Shown here: positions 43,508 to 51,640 of the stretch, in pieces
How positions within the stretch are numbered: position 1 is the stretch's first letter
How the letters are laid out: the number at the start of each line of letters is the position of its first letter
NCBI RefSeq assembly: GCF_003999975.1
Contig: NZ_RJAC01000023.1
Span: forward strand, 47,101-111,100
Source of the DNA: Actinoplanes solisilvae
GTDB taxonomy: Bacteria > Actinomycetota > Actinomycetes > Mycobacteriales > Micromonosporaceae
Length of the DNA stretch: 64,000 nucleotides
Direction of reading: 5' to 3'
Translations under genes and position numbers: made by a program
Notes under the pieces: generated by a model
Seen by the model: only the letters and a program-made list of their open reading frames with translations
What the model was told of the DNA's origin: nothing
Databases searched by the model: none

Positions 43508-43714
43508 GTGACCGACCTGGACGAGAACCTGATCGCCACCTACTACCTGACCAGCATCGACGAGGTGACCGAGCACCTGCGGGCCGCGAACCAGCTCGGC
43601 CTGGGCGTGCGGGTGCGAAGCTACGTGGAGGCCGAAGAGGACCACTGGGAGGTCGAACTGCTCGCCTCCTCGCCTGTCATGGAGGAGGCCGCCGCCGAGC
43701 CCGCGGAGGACTGA
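43508..43714 (+). CDS. Small acidic protein, 68 aa
   Basis: A small acidic protein (MTDLDENLIATYYLTSIDEV at the start, EEAAAEPAED at the end) with a predicted mixed fold and no membrane segment. It is not recognised. It starts 6 nt after a TANNNT box and is divergent from the RT gene, with the two -10 boxes about 45 bp apart. A partner role with the RT is possible but unsupported by motif. Confidence 0.55.
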   Translation: MTDLDENLIATYYLTSIDEVTEHLRAANQLGLGVRVRSYVEAEEDHWEVELLASSPVMEEAAAEPAED

Positions 43715-43866
43715 CGCCCGGCCGCCAACTGGAGCGCCTCCCGCAGCGCGACGATGCCGGGATTGTCCATCGCGGAGACCCGGGTGGCGGTGAAGATGCT
43801 GCGCTGCAGGCGCTCCTCGACGACCGGGCGCACGCTGATCTGCGGCAACGTCGCGGTGTCGACCCG
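43715..43866 (-). pseudogene. Remnant of a LysR-type regulator (C-terminal end)
   Basis: The minus-strand reading LPQISVRPVVEERLQRSIFT followed by ATRVSAMDNPGIVALREAL resembles the last strand-helix of the LysR effector domain (compare RRTIFTAQRLSGAASPAARA in the intact LysR at 46473). No helix-turn-helix or upstream part is found. The remnant runs into the end of the small acidic gene. Confidence 0.55.
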
Positions 43867-44012
43867 GCGATGGCTGGGCCGATGGCGTTCAGCGCGGCGC
43901 TCCACGTGCCGACCCAGATCGCCCTGGCGGTGGTCTTCGCCCACGTGCTGCACCGGTACGGCCTGTTCCGCGGCGCCGTCTGCGGCGCGCGCGCCTATCA
44001 CGCCGTCGCGAC

Positions 44013-44018
44013 TACGCT
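44013..44018 (+). promoter_or_regulatory. -10 box of the 59-aa membrane protein (leaderless)
   Basis: TACGCT, then the 6-nt spacer GCCGTC, then ATG at 44025. Confidence 0.6.
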
Positions 44019-44024
44019 GCCGTC

Positions 44025-44204
44025 ATGGACTCCATGATGCAGCTTGTGGGCCTCATCGCCGTGGCCGCGATCGCCCTCGCGATCATCGTGCTGGCCATGG
44101 TGTCGTGGCTCAAGCATCGTCGCCGCGACAAGAAGCCGATCGAGGACGGCGGCCACCTCGGCCCCAGCGTCGTCCAGGAACCAACACCCGGCAACTGGGA
44201 GTAG
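44025..44204 (+). CDS. Small single-pass membrane protein, 59 aa
   Basis: MDSMMQLVGLIAVAAIALAI opens a transmembrane helix (about 6-28), followed by a basic stop-transfer (WLKHRRRDKK) and a soluble tail ending PGNWE. Such small proteins are often missed by gene finders. The promoter box exactly 6 nt upstream supports it. No family is recognised. Confidence 0.6.
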   Translation: MDSMMQLVGLIAVAAIALAIIVLAMVSWLKHRRRDKKPIEDGGHLGPSVVQEPTPGNWE

Positions 44205-44255
44205 GGCCGCCTCCACACCACTCGATCGTTCGGTCACGCGAAGTATCTCCGCGGA

Positions 44256-44495
44256 CTAGCCGACGAACGGCCTGTACCGCATGGCCTCGTCGATGACCTC
44301 GTCAATGCCGAGTTCGGGTGTGCGCCAGAACAGCAGATCGCTGACCCTGGGGTGCGCCAGCACCCGCTCCAGCTCGTCCAGCAGCGGGCCTGCGGCGTCG
44401 TCGGGCAGCACGGGGTCGCGGAGGCGCTGGATCAGATCGTGGGCTTGCCGCCGTCGCGCATCGTCGAGCGTCCGGGCCGGTGGGCGTGATTCCAT
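44256..44495 (-). CDS. Small protein, possible bacteriocin-immunity-like
   Basis: A 79-residue acidic helical protein ending LGIDEVIDEAMRYRPFVG. The end pattern (VSDLLFW, then EVIDEAMRYRP) recalls small proteins annotated as bacteriocin immunity, but similarity is by eye only. No toxin gene is adjacent. The start ATG 44495 has no clear ribosome-binding site. Confidence 0.45.
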   Translation of the reverse strand: MESRPPARTLDDARRRQAHDLIQRLRDPVLPDDAAGPLLDELERVLAHPRVSDLLFWRTPELGIDEVIDEAMRYRPFVG

Positions 44496-44519
44496 CCCGG
44501 CACGACAGCGAGCGGCTTG

Positions 44520-44525
44520 TAGGGT
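44520..44525 (+). promoter_or_regulatory. -10 box of the membrane protein at 44532 (leaderless)
   Basis: TAGGGT, then the 6-nt spacer GCGGCC, then ATG at 44532. Confidence 0.6.
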
Positions 44526-44531
44526 GCGGCC

Positions 44532-45449
44532 ATGATCTTCAAAGGGCTGGCGGCCGCGGCGGCGGTGGCGTGGGCGCTCGGCCTGGTCGTACTTCAGCCG
44601 TTGAGCGAGCCGATCGGGCCCGAAACGTATGCCAACAACACCTATTGGGCCCGGGAGCTGCGCTGGGGTGCTCTGCTCGCCCTGGTTCTCGCGCTCATCG
44701 TGCTCTCCGGGGGGCGCCGCCGGGCCAACTGGTCCATTGTGGCCGGCGGATGTGCCTGGCTGGCGGCCGACGTCGTTCTCGACCGGTTCGACGTCGACCA
44801 GGGGGCCGCGTGGTTCGCGGCCGGCGCGGCGGTCGTCGCGCTGGCGGGCTGCGCTGTCGTGGCCGCGCCTCGGCCGGGCTCGCTGCGGGCCGCGGCGATC
44901 GTCGCCGCCGTCGCGTCCGGCCTCGCGACGGCCACCGAGTCACCCACCGACACTGAAATGGGGCTCCACCTCGGCAGCGCCGCGGTCGGTTCCCTGCTCG
45001 CCCTGGTCGCCGTCGCTGCCGCGGCCGGACGCCGACGCGTGCCCATCGCCGTCCCGGTTCTCGCCGCGGCCGTCCCGTGGCTGCTGCGCTTCAACCCTCT
45101 GCCGGACGGCATGCTGTGGTTCGGGTGTTTCGCGTTCACCGTGCTGCTCGTGGTCGCCGTCGTCGCTCTCGCCACCCCACACGTCGGGCAGCACGGAATC
45201 GTGGCCACGATCGCCGCGATCACGCTGCCGGTGATGCTGCTGCCGCTCACGCTGGCGTCCGTCCTGGTGCAGTCCGGCAAGCCGTTCACCCTGCTGGCCG
45301 CCAACCCGCCGATCGAGGTCGACGAGGACGTCATCCTCATCGTCCTGGCGATCCCGGTCGGCATCGTCCTCGACCACGTGCTGCGGGGTTTCAGCCCCGA
45401 GCCGGCGGTTCCCGATACCCGACCTCGGGCGAGCCTGTCGCGACAGTGA
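44532..45449 (+). CDS. Multi-pass membrane protein of unknown function
   Basis: A 305-residue protein with about eight to nine predicted transmembrane helices and short loops. The longest loop (about 135-150) contains ATESPTDTEMGLHLG. No transport or enzyme motif is recognised. It starts leaderless. Its last 59 bp overlap the convergent receiver-like gene. Confidence 0.65.
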   Translation: MIFKGLAAAAAVAWALGLVVLQPLSEPIGPETYANNTYWARELRWGALLALVLALIVLSGGRRRANWSIVAGGCAWLAADVVLDRFDVDQGAAWFAAGAAVVALAGCAVVAAPRPGSLRAAAIVAAVASGLATATESPTDTEMGLHLGSAAVGSLLALVAVAAAAGRRRVPIAVPVLAAAVPWLLRFNPLPDGMLWFGCFAFTVLLVVAVVALATPHVGQHGIVATIAAITLPVMLLPLTLASVLVQSGKPFTLLAANPPIEVDEDVILIVLAIPVGIVLDHVLRGFSPEPAVPDTRPRASLSRQ

Positions 45450-45753
45450 CCCGGTAACCCCAGCGCCGCAACGCCTGGGCCATCTTCGCGGCGCCGGCTG
45501 GGTTAGCCGAATGGATGTTGATGACGCCGATGTCGAACGGGTCACCCTCGAAGGCGGCCCGTTCGAGCACTTCGACCACCGGCCAGATCGTGTCGTCCTC
45601 GCCGAGGTCATGGTCGAGCCACAGCGACCCGACCGGCCGGCCTCGGTGACGTTCGAGCAGTTCGACGCCAGCCGCGCTCGTGCGGCCCACCTCGGCGTCG
45701 CGTCCGTCGGTGAACGAGCGCAGGTCGTCGATCAGGATCACCGGTGAGCGCAT
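45391..45753 (-). CDS. Cyclic-phosphate-processing receiver-domain protein
   Basis: A 120-residue receiver-like protein: MRSPVILIDDLRSF at the start, LWLDHDLGEDD near residue 45 and INIHSANPAGAAKM near 79. This pattern matches the family proposed to process cyclic phosphate RNA ends or nucleotides, in which the receiver fold is adapted to an enzymatic role with a DHD/HSANP site. The ATG at 45753 lies 6 nt after CATGAT. It overlaps the membrane protein tail to tail by 59 bp. Confidence 0.72.
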   Translation of the reverse strand: MRSPVILIDDLRSFTDGRDAEVGRTSAAGVELLERHRGRPVGSLWLDHDLGEDDTIWPVVEVLERAAFEGDPFDIGVINIHSANPAGAAKMAQALRRWGYRVTVATGSPEVGYREPPARG

Positions 45754-45759
45754 CGCGCC

Positions 45760-45765
45760 ATCATG
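45760..45765 (-). promoter_or_regulatory. -10 box of the receiver-like gene (leaderless)
   Basis: CATGAT, then the 6-nt spacer GGCGCG, then ATG at 45753 on the minus strand. Confidence 0.5.
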
Positions 45766-45833
45766 CCAGCGGGAACCCTCTTCCCTATCTCCAATCGGGT
45801 AGATAGGTTCGGTGCGCGGCTCGGGCGCGGTGC

Positions 45834-46062
45834 GTCGCCACTCTCGAGGAGGTCGGGCCGGCCGACCGGGCCCGCGCCTGGCCGGTCGAGCTGTCCGGCG
45901 GCCAGGCGCAACGGGTGGCCTTCGCGCGGGCGCTGGCCCGGGAGCCGTCGCTGCTGCTCGACGAACCGTTCGGGGCCCTCGACGCGCTGACCCGGTTGCG
46001 CATGCAAGACCTGTTCCGCCGCCTGCGCGCCAAGCCGGCGGCCGTCGTGGCACCGCGCCGTG
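45834..46062 (+). pseudogene. Remnant of an ABC transporter ATPase (sulfonate/nitrate type)
   Basis: The fragment holds the ABC signature LSGGQAQRVAFARAL and the Walker B segment LLLDEPFGALDALTRLRMQ, as in SsuB/TauB ATPases. Walker A and the first half are missing, and similarity ends after about RRLRAKPAAV. The Walker B strand has only three Leu residues before Asp, where relatives have four. Confidence 0.7.
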
Positions 46063-46472
46063 CCGCTAGTCGCGCCAGCATGTGCACACGCCTCCGACCG
46101 GCCGGCCGCGACTTCAAGAAAACAGGCCCCTCTCTCCCCCTTGATCAAGACAAGACCCTGGATACAGGCCTCTCAACCGCGGTCGAGAGCCCTACAACCT
46201 GGATCAGCGGGGCGAACGGCCGCACGATCAAGTCGGCAAAGGCCTACATCCTGGATCTGGGGCTGCGCGCCGAGCCGACCGATCAGCGCAGCGGCCGAAC
46301 GACCGCCGCACCGCGACGCCGGACGGTCCGGACAGTCCGCGCGACCCGCAGGTCACCGCGACCGGCCACGCGGACCCGGCATGCCCGCAAGACGGAATAC
46401 CCTCAAGACGGAATACCCGCAAGCCGGGACACCCGCGAGCCGCCAGGAACGGACCTCGGCCGCGAACGCTGA
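46063..46472. other. Noncoding region after the ABC remnant
   Basis: No gene is supported. Near its right end it has a 16-bp tandem repeat (46384-46441). Its base composition is less GC-rich than the rest in places. Confidence 0.55.
46384..46441. repeat. 16-bp tandem repeat, about 3.5 copies
   Basis: Units CCCGCAAGACGGAATA (46384-46399), CCCTCAAGACGGAATA (46400-46415) and CCCGCAAGCCGGGACA (46416-46431) are followed by a partial unit. It is noncoding, and the period is not a multiple of three. Confidence 0.85.
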
Positions 46473-47366
46473 TCAGAGGGCCGCGGCCTCCTCCAGCGTC
46501 TCGCGGAACGCCCGGGCGGCCGGCGACGCGGCACCCGAGAGGCGCTGGGCGGTGAAGATGGTGCGGCGCGGCTCGCCCGGCAGGCCGAGCAGGCGGCAGG
46601 AGGTGTCGCGGCCGGCCCAGACCAGGTCGGGGATCAGGGCGACGGCGTTGCCCGACTCGACGAGGCGGATGTGGGCCTGCAGGTCGGCGGTCTCATAGCG
46701 TACGTCGGGCTCGAAGCCGGTCGACCGGCACAGCTGCTCGGCGAAGTGGCGCGACGCCGTCCCGCGCGGCTCCATCACCCACGGCATGTGCCGGGCCTCG
46801 TCGAGCGAGGCGACCGGGCGCAGGGCGGCGCCGACGGCGGGCAGGGCGAGCCGGATCGCGTCGGTCGTGAGCGGGCGGCGGTCGAGGCCGGGATGGTGTG
46901 GCGCGGCGTGCGCCGGGTATTGCTCGGCTATCACCATGTCGAAGTCGCGGGCCCACGTCTCCCGTAGGGCCTCCTCGGGCTCGCGTTGCACCATCTCGAC
47001 CCGGACCTCGGGAAAGCGGGTGGCCATGGCGAGCAACGTCGCCGGCATGAGCGCCAGCGCGGCCGACTGGAAGACGGCGACGCGCACCCGGCCGCTCACG
47101 CTCGCCGCCGACGCCTGGAGGCGGGCCTCGGCCCGTTCGAGCGTGTCGAGCACCTCGCCGACCGAGTCGACCAGCACCTCGGCCGCCGGGGTGAGCTGCA
47201 CGCCGCGGCCCGACTTGCGCAGCAGCGGCATGCCGGCCTCCCTCTCGAGCTGGCTGAGCTGCTGCGACACGGCCGACGGCGAGAAGTTGAGGGCCTCGGC
47301 GACGGCCGCGATCGTGCCGCGGATGGCCAGTTCCCGCAGCAGCACCAGGCGCCTGATCTCGAGCAC
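46473..47366 (-). CDS. LysR-type regulator, probably of putA
   Basis: A LysR-family protein of 297 residues. The winged HTH is RGTIAAVAEALNFSPSAVSQ (about 16-35), followed by the linker helix and the effector domain from about residue 90. It is divergent from putA with 92 bp between, the usual arrangement for a LysR protein and its target. The effector is probably proline or a related metabolite; this is an inference from position. Confidence 0.87.
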   Translation of the reverse strand: MLEIRRLVLLRELAIRGTIAAVAEALNFSPSAVSQQLSQLEREAGMPLLRKSGRGVQLTPAAEVLVDSVGEVLDTLERAEARLQASAASVSGRVRVAVFQSAALALMPATLLAMATRFPEVRVEMVQREPEEALRETWARDFDMVIAEQYPAHAAPHHPGLDRRPLTTDAIRLALPAVGAALRPVASLDEARHMPWVMEPRGTASRHFAEQLCRSTGFEPDVRYETADLQAHIRLVESGNAVALIPDLVWAGRDTSCRLLGLPGEPRRTIFTAQRLSGAASPAARAFRETLEEAAAL

Positions 47367-47385
47367 GGCGAACCCCTCCAGAACG

Positions 47386-47400
47386 TTAAGCAGAACTGAA
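47386..47400. promoter_or_regulatory. LysR-box candidate
   Basis: TTAAG-CAGAA-CTGAA is an imperfect dyad with T-N11-A spacing between the LysR and putA genes. Confidence 0.4.
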
Positions 47401-47407
47401 GAGTACT

Positions 47408-47422
47408 CGACGGAAACCGTCG
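47408..47422. promoter_or_regulatory. Perfect inverted repeat before putA
   Basis: CGACGG-AAA-CCGTCG, followed by CTTTTCC, lies 36 bp upstream of putA. It could be an operator or a leader hairpin. Confidence 0.4.
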
Positions 47423-47458
47423 CTTTTCCTGAACGAACCTCGGAAGGACACTGTCGTC

Positions 47459-50400
47459 ATGTCTGATGTCGCTCAGTCAACGCCGGCCGGCACCCCGGCC
47501 GCCGACGACGCCCCCGCCGAGCTCGCCGACCAGGCGATCGCGCTGGTCCGCCGCTGGCTCCACGAGGCCTCCACCATCAAGACCACCGGCTCCGCGGCAC
47601 AGCTCGCCGGCGTGCTGCGCGACCCGAAGGGACTGGCCTTCGCCGTCGGCTTCGTCGACGGCGTGGTGCGGCCGGAGGACGTACGGGTCAGTGCCCGTGC
47701 CCTGGCCACGCTCGCGCCCGACGTTCCCCGTTTCCTGCCCGCTCCCCTGCGCGGTGCGGTGCGCCTGGGCGGCAAGCTCGCCCCGGTCATGCCGGGTGTG
47801 GTCGTGCCGATCGCCCGTCGCGTGCTGCGCGGCATGGTCGGCCACCTGATCGTGGACGCCTCCGACGCCAAGCTGGGCCGGGCCATCGCCAAGATCAAGC
47901 GCCGCGACGTACGCCTGAACGTGAACCTGCTCGGCGAGGCCGTCCTCGGTCGCGGCGAGGCCACCCGGCGGCTGCGCGAGACCGAGCGCCTGCTGGGCCG
48001 CGCCGACGTCGACTACGTGTCGATCAAGGTGTCGTCCACCGTCGCCCCGCACAACCCGTGGGCGTTCGACGAGGCCGTCGACGAGATCGTCGAGCAGCTC
48101 ACCCCGCTGTTCACGCTCGCCGCCACCGCCGGCACCCGCAAGTTCGTCAACCTCGACATGGAGGAGTACAAGGACCTCGACCTCACCATCGCGGTCTTCA
48201 CGCGCCTGCTGTCCAAGCCCGAGCTGCACGACCTCGAGGCGGGCATCGTGCTGCAGGCGTACCTCCCGGACGCTCTCTCGGCCATGATCCGGCTGCAGGA
48301 GTGGGCGGCGCAGCGTCGGGCCGACGGCGGCGCCGGCATCAAGGTGCGCCTGGTCAAGGGCGCGAACCTGCCGATGGAGCAGGTCGAGGCGACCGTGCAC
48401 GGCTGGCCCCTCGCCACCTGGCACACCAAGCAGGACACCGACACGAACTACAAGCGGGTCCTCGACTACTCGCTGCACCCCGACCGCATCGGCAACGTGC
48501 GTCTGGGCGTCGCCGGGCACAACCTGTTCGACGTCGCGTACGCGTGGCTGCTCGCCGGGCACCGCGGAGTGCGCGAGGGCATCGAGTTCGAGATGCTGCT
48601 CGGCATGGCCGAGGGCCAGGCCGAGGTGGTCCGGCGCGAGGTCGGCGGGCTGCTGCTCTACACCCCGGTCGTACGCCCGGAGCAGTTCGACGTCGCCATC
48701 GCCTACCTCATCCGTCGCCTCGAGGAGGGCGCGAGCAGCGACAACTTCATGTCCGCGGTGTTCGAGCTGGACAGCGACGAAGGCCTGTTCGCCCGCGAAC
48801 GCGACCGCTTCCTCGCCTCGCTGAAGCACCTCGACGACGCCGTGCCCCCGCCGCACCGGGTCGCCGCCCGGCACGCCGCCGTCGCCGCCTCCGCCCCCGG
48901 GCACTTCGAGAACTCGCCCGACACCGACCCGTCGATCGCCGAGAACCGCCGCGTCGTGCGCGAGGTTCTTTCCCGCGTGCCCGCCTCGACGATCGGCCAG
49001 GCCACCATCGACGCGGCCCGGGTCAACGACGAACGCAAGCTCGACGGTGTTCTCGGAGCCGCCGTCGCCGCGGCCGGCGAGTGGGGCGCGCTCTCCGGCG
49101 CCGAGCGCGGCGCGATCCTGCACCGCGTCGGCGACGCCCTCGAGGCCCGCCGGGCCGACCTGCTCGAGGTGATGGCGGCCGAGACCGGCAAGACCGCGGA
49201 TCAGGCCGACCCCGAGATCTCCGAGGCGATCGACTTCGCGCACTACTACGGCGAACTCGCCGCCGCCTTGGACACCGTGGACGGCGCGGTGGCCGTACCG
49301 GAGAAGTTGACCCTGGTGACCCCGCCGTGGAACTTCCCCGTGGCGATCCCGGCCGGCTCGGTGCTGGCCGCCCTGGCCGCCGGCTCCGCGGTCGCGCTCA
49401 AGCCGGCCGGGCAGGCCGAACGCTGCGGCGCGGTGCTGGCCGAGATCATCAAGCCGGTGCTGCCCGACGCCGACCTGCTCACCCTCGTGCAGGTCGAGGA
49501 GCGGGCGCTGGGCCGCCAGCTCATCAGCCACGCGCTGGTCGACCGGGTCATCCTCACCGGGGCGTACGAGACGGCCGCGCTGTTCCGGTCGTTCCGCACC
49601 GACCTGCCGCTGCTGGCCGAGACCAGCGGCAAGAACGCGATCATCGTGACCCCCAGCGCCGACCTCGACCTGGCCGTCAAGGACGTCGTCAACTCGGCCT
49701 TCGGGCACGCCGGCCAGAAGTGCTCGGCCGCCTCCCTGGTCGTGCTGGTCGGCTCGGTCGCCCAGTCCGACCGGTTCCGTCACCAGCTGCTCGACGCCGC
49801 CCGGTCGCTGACCGTCGGCTGGCCGCAGGACCCGCGCAGCCAGGTCGGCCCGGTCATCGAACCGGCCGCCGGCAAGCTGCTCGACGGCCTGACCAAGCTC
49901 GGCCCCGGCGAGAGCTGGCTGCTGGAGCCCAAGTCGCTCGACGACAGCGACCGCCTGTGGAGCCCCGGCATCCGCGACGGCGTCACCCGCGGCTCCGACT
50001 ACCACCGCACCGAGTACTTCGGACCGATCCTCGGCATCATGACCGCCGACACCCTCGACGAGGCGATCGACCTGGTCAACGACGTCGACTACGGCCTGAC
50101 CTCGGGCCTGCACTCGCTCGACCCCGCCGAGCTGGCAACGTGGCTCGACCGGGTGCAGGCGGGCAACCTGTACGTCAACCGCGGCATCACCGGGGCGATC
50201 GTGCGGCGGCAGCCGTTCGGTGGCTGGAAGCGCTCGGCGGTCGGTCCCGGCACCAAGGCGGGCGGCCCCAACTACCTGGTCGGGCTGACCGGTTGGGAGT
50301 CTGCTTCGTCGACCGCCGACGCCAAGGTGGACGACGTCGCTGTCCGCGCCCTGCTCACGGCGGCCGGCAAGGCTCTCCCCTCGTCGGATGCCCTGATGCT

Positions 50401-50896
50401 GGAGCGGGCCGCGCGCAGTGACGGCGCCGCCTGGTCCGGCCACTTCGGGCAGTCGGACGTGTCCGGGCTGTGGGCCGAGCGCAACGTGCTGCGCTACCTG
50501 CCGGTGCCCGTCGAGGTGCGGCTGTCGGCCGGCGCTCCGATCGCCTCGCTGCTGCGGGTCGTCGCTGCGGGCGTACGGGCTGGGGCGCCCTTCCGGGTCT
50601 CGACCGCGACGCCGCTGCCGGCCGAGCTCGCCGTGGCGATCCCCGTCGACGTGCGCGTCGAGAGCGACGAGGACTGGGCCGCCGGCCTGACCGGCGTTTC
50701 CCGTGTACGCCTGATCGGCGGCTCGGCCGAGGCCCTGGCCCGCGCCACCGGCGGACGCCCCGACCTCGCCGTGTGGTCGGCGCCGGTCACCGAGGCCGGC
50801 CGGGTCGAGATGCTCCCGTTCCTGCACGAGCAGGCGGTCAGCATCACCGCCCACCGCTTCGGCAACCCCGACAAGCTGGCCACCTCGTCCCTGTAG
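47459..50896 (+). CDS. putA: Bifunctional proline dehydrogenase / P5C dehydrogenase
   Basis: A 1145-residue protein that oxidises proline to pyrroline-5-carboxylate (FAD) and then to glutamate (NAD). The PRODH barrel covers about 90-440. The ALDH part covers about 500-990, with Glu721 in LAETSGKN and catalytic Cys755 in GHAGQKCSAAS. A C-terminal ALDH-like domain follows. There is no ribbon-helix-helix domain, so it does not regulate itself as in enteric bacteria. GGAAGGA lies 10 nt upstream. A strong hairpin follows the stop. It is divergent from LysR. Confidence 0.95.
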   Translation: MSDVAQSTPAGTPAADDAPAELADQAIALVRRWLHEASTIKTTGSAAQLAGVLRDPKGLAFAVGFVDGVVRPEDVRVSARALATLAPDVPRFLPAPLRGAVRLGGKLAPVMPGVVVPIARRVLRGMVGHLIVDASDAKLGRAIAKIKRRDVRLNVNLLGEAVLGRGEATRRLRETERLLGRADVDYVSIKVSSTVAPHNPWAFDEAVDEIVEQLTPLFTLAATAGTRKFVNLDMEEYKDLDLTIAVFTRLLSKPELHDLEAGIVLQAYLPDALSAMIRLQEWAAQRRADGGAGIKVRLVKGANLPMEQVEATVHGWPLATWHTKQDTDTNYKRVLDYSLHPDRIGNVRLGVAGHNLFDVAYAWLLAGHRGVREGIEFEMLLGMAEGQAEVVRREVGGLLLYTPVVRPEQFDVAIAYLIRRLEEGASSDNFMSAVFELDSDEGLFARERDRFLASLKHLDDAVPPPHRVAARHAAVAASAPGHFENSPDTDPSIAENRRVVREVLSRVPASTIGQATIDAARVNDERKLDGVLGAAVAAAGEWGALSGAERGAILHRVGDALEARRADLLEVMAAETGKTADQADPEISEAIDFAHYYGELAAALDTVDGAVAVPEKLTLVTPPWNFPVAIPAGSVLAALAAGSAVALKPAGQAERCGAVLAEIIKPVLPDADLLTLVQVEERALGRQLISHALVDRVILTGAYETAALFRSFRTDLPLLAETSGKNAIIVTPSADLDLAVKDVVNSAFGHAGQKCSAASLVVLVGSVAQSDRFRHQLLDAARSLTVGWPQDPRSQVGPVIEPAAGKLLDGLTKLGPGESWLLEPKSLDDSDRLWSPGIRDGVTRGSDYHRTEYFGPILGIMTADTLDEAIDLVNDVDYGLTSGLHSLDPAELATWLDRVQAGNLYVNRGITGAIVRRQPFGGWKRSAVGPGTKAGGPNYLVGLTGWESASSTADAKVDDVAVRALLTAAGKALPSSDALMLERAARSDGAAWSGHFGQSDVSGLWAERNVLRYLPVPVEVRLSAGAPIASLLRVVAAGVRAGAPFRVSTATPLPAELAVAIPVDVRVESDEDWAAGLTGVSRVRLIGGSAEALARATGGRPDLAVWSAPVTEAGRVEMLPFLHEQAVSITAHRFGNPDKLATSSL

Positions 50897-50913
50897 TTCA
50901 GTTCCCCCCGGAA

Positions 50914-50941
50914 CGGCCGCGCGGTGCTTCCCGCGCGGCCG
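50914..50941 (+). terminator. Terminator of putA
   Basis: CGGCCGCGCGG and CCGCGCGGCCG form an 11-bp perfect stem around the loop TGCTTC, 17 bp after the stop. Confidence 0.8.
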
Positions 50942-50990
50942 TCGCCGTTAACCGGTCGCGGGCCGCGCGCCGATGTGTGACCGTCACGGA

Positions 50991-51572
50991 ATGCCCCAGC
51001 CGATCCTGCGCACGTCCCGCCTCGAGCTGATCCCGCTGGCCGACGAGCATCTCGAACTGGAGGTCGAGCTCGACTCCGACCCCGAGGTGATGCGCTATCT
51101 CTACGGCCGGGCTCGTTCCCGGGAGGAGGTGACGGTCAGCCACGCCGAGCGGATGGCCCTGGGTACCAAGGTCGACGGCCTCGGCTATTGGATGGCGTTC
51201 TCCGGCGACGCCTTCGTCGGGCTGATGATGCTGCCGCCGGCCAACGGTCCCGACCAGCCCGACGACCCGTCCGTCGCCGAACTGGGCTATCGCCTCGTCC
51301 GCCGTTACTGGCGCCAGGGCCTGGCCAGTGAGGCGTCCCGCGCCCTGCTGCGGCACGCCTTCGACACCGTCGGGGTGCGGCGGGTGATCGCGCAGACGAT
51401 GGCGGTGAACGCCGGGTCGCGCGGCGTCATGCGGGCGGTCGGCCTGCGCTACGTGCGCACGTTCTACCCGACCTGGGACGATCCCCTGCCGGGCTCGGAG
51501 CAGGGTGAGGTCGAATACGAGATGACCCGCGAGGCGTGGCATCCGCCTGGCATCCCGATTTCGCGGTGCTGA
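50991..51572 (+). CDS. GNAT N-acetyltransferase (RimJ/RimL-like)
   Basis: A 193-residue acetyltransferase. It begins ILRTSRLELIPLADEHL, and the acetyl-CoA loop is YWRQGLASEASRALLRHAF. The pattern matches the RimJ/RimL branch that acetylates protein N-termini or small molecules. ATG 50991 fits the family; the ATG at 50973 would add 6 residues. A GACCGT box 6 nt upstream could make it leaderless. Confidence 0.85.
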   Translation: MPQPILRTSRLELIPLADEHLELEVELDSDPEVMRYLYGRARSREEVTVSHAERMALGTKVDGLGYWMAFSGDAFVGLMMLPPANGPDQPDDPSVAELGYRLVRRYWRQGLASEASRALLRHAFDTVGVRRVIAQTMAVNAGSRGVMRAVGLRYVRTFYPTWDDPLPGSEQGEVEYEMTREAWHPPGIPISRC

Positions 51573-51640
51573 CGTCGGCCCGCAACGCGCTGTCCGATCA
51601 CCGCCAGACATGTGAGCAGGGATCGCCCAGGCTGGCTGCC

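Noticed and set aside
46384..46441. A CRISPR-like array.
   Set aside because: The repeats are 16 bp with no spacers, and no cas gene is near.
47477..50854. A very long open frame opposite putA.
   Set aside because: It mirrors putA in a high-GC sequence with few stop codons. Its translation is low-complexity Gly/Arg/Asp/Val and shows no motif.
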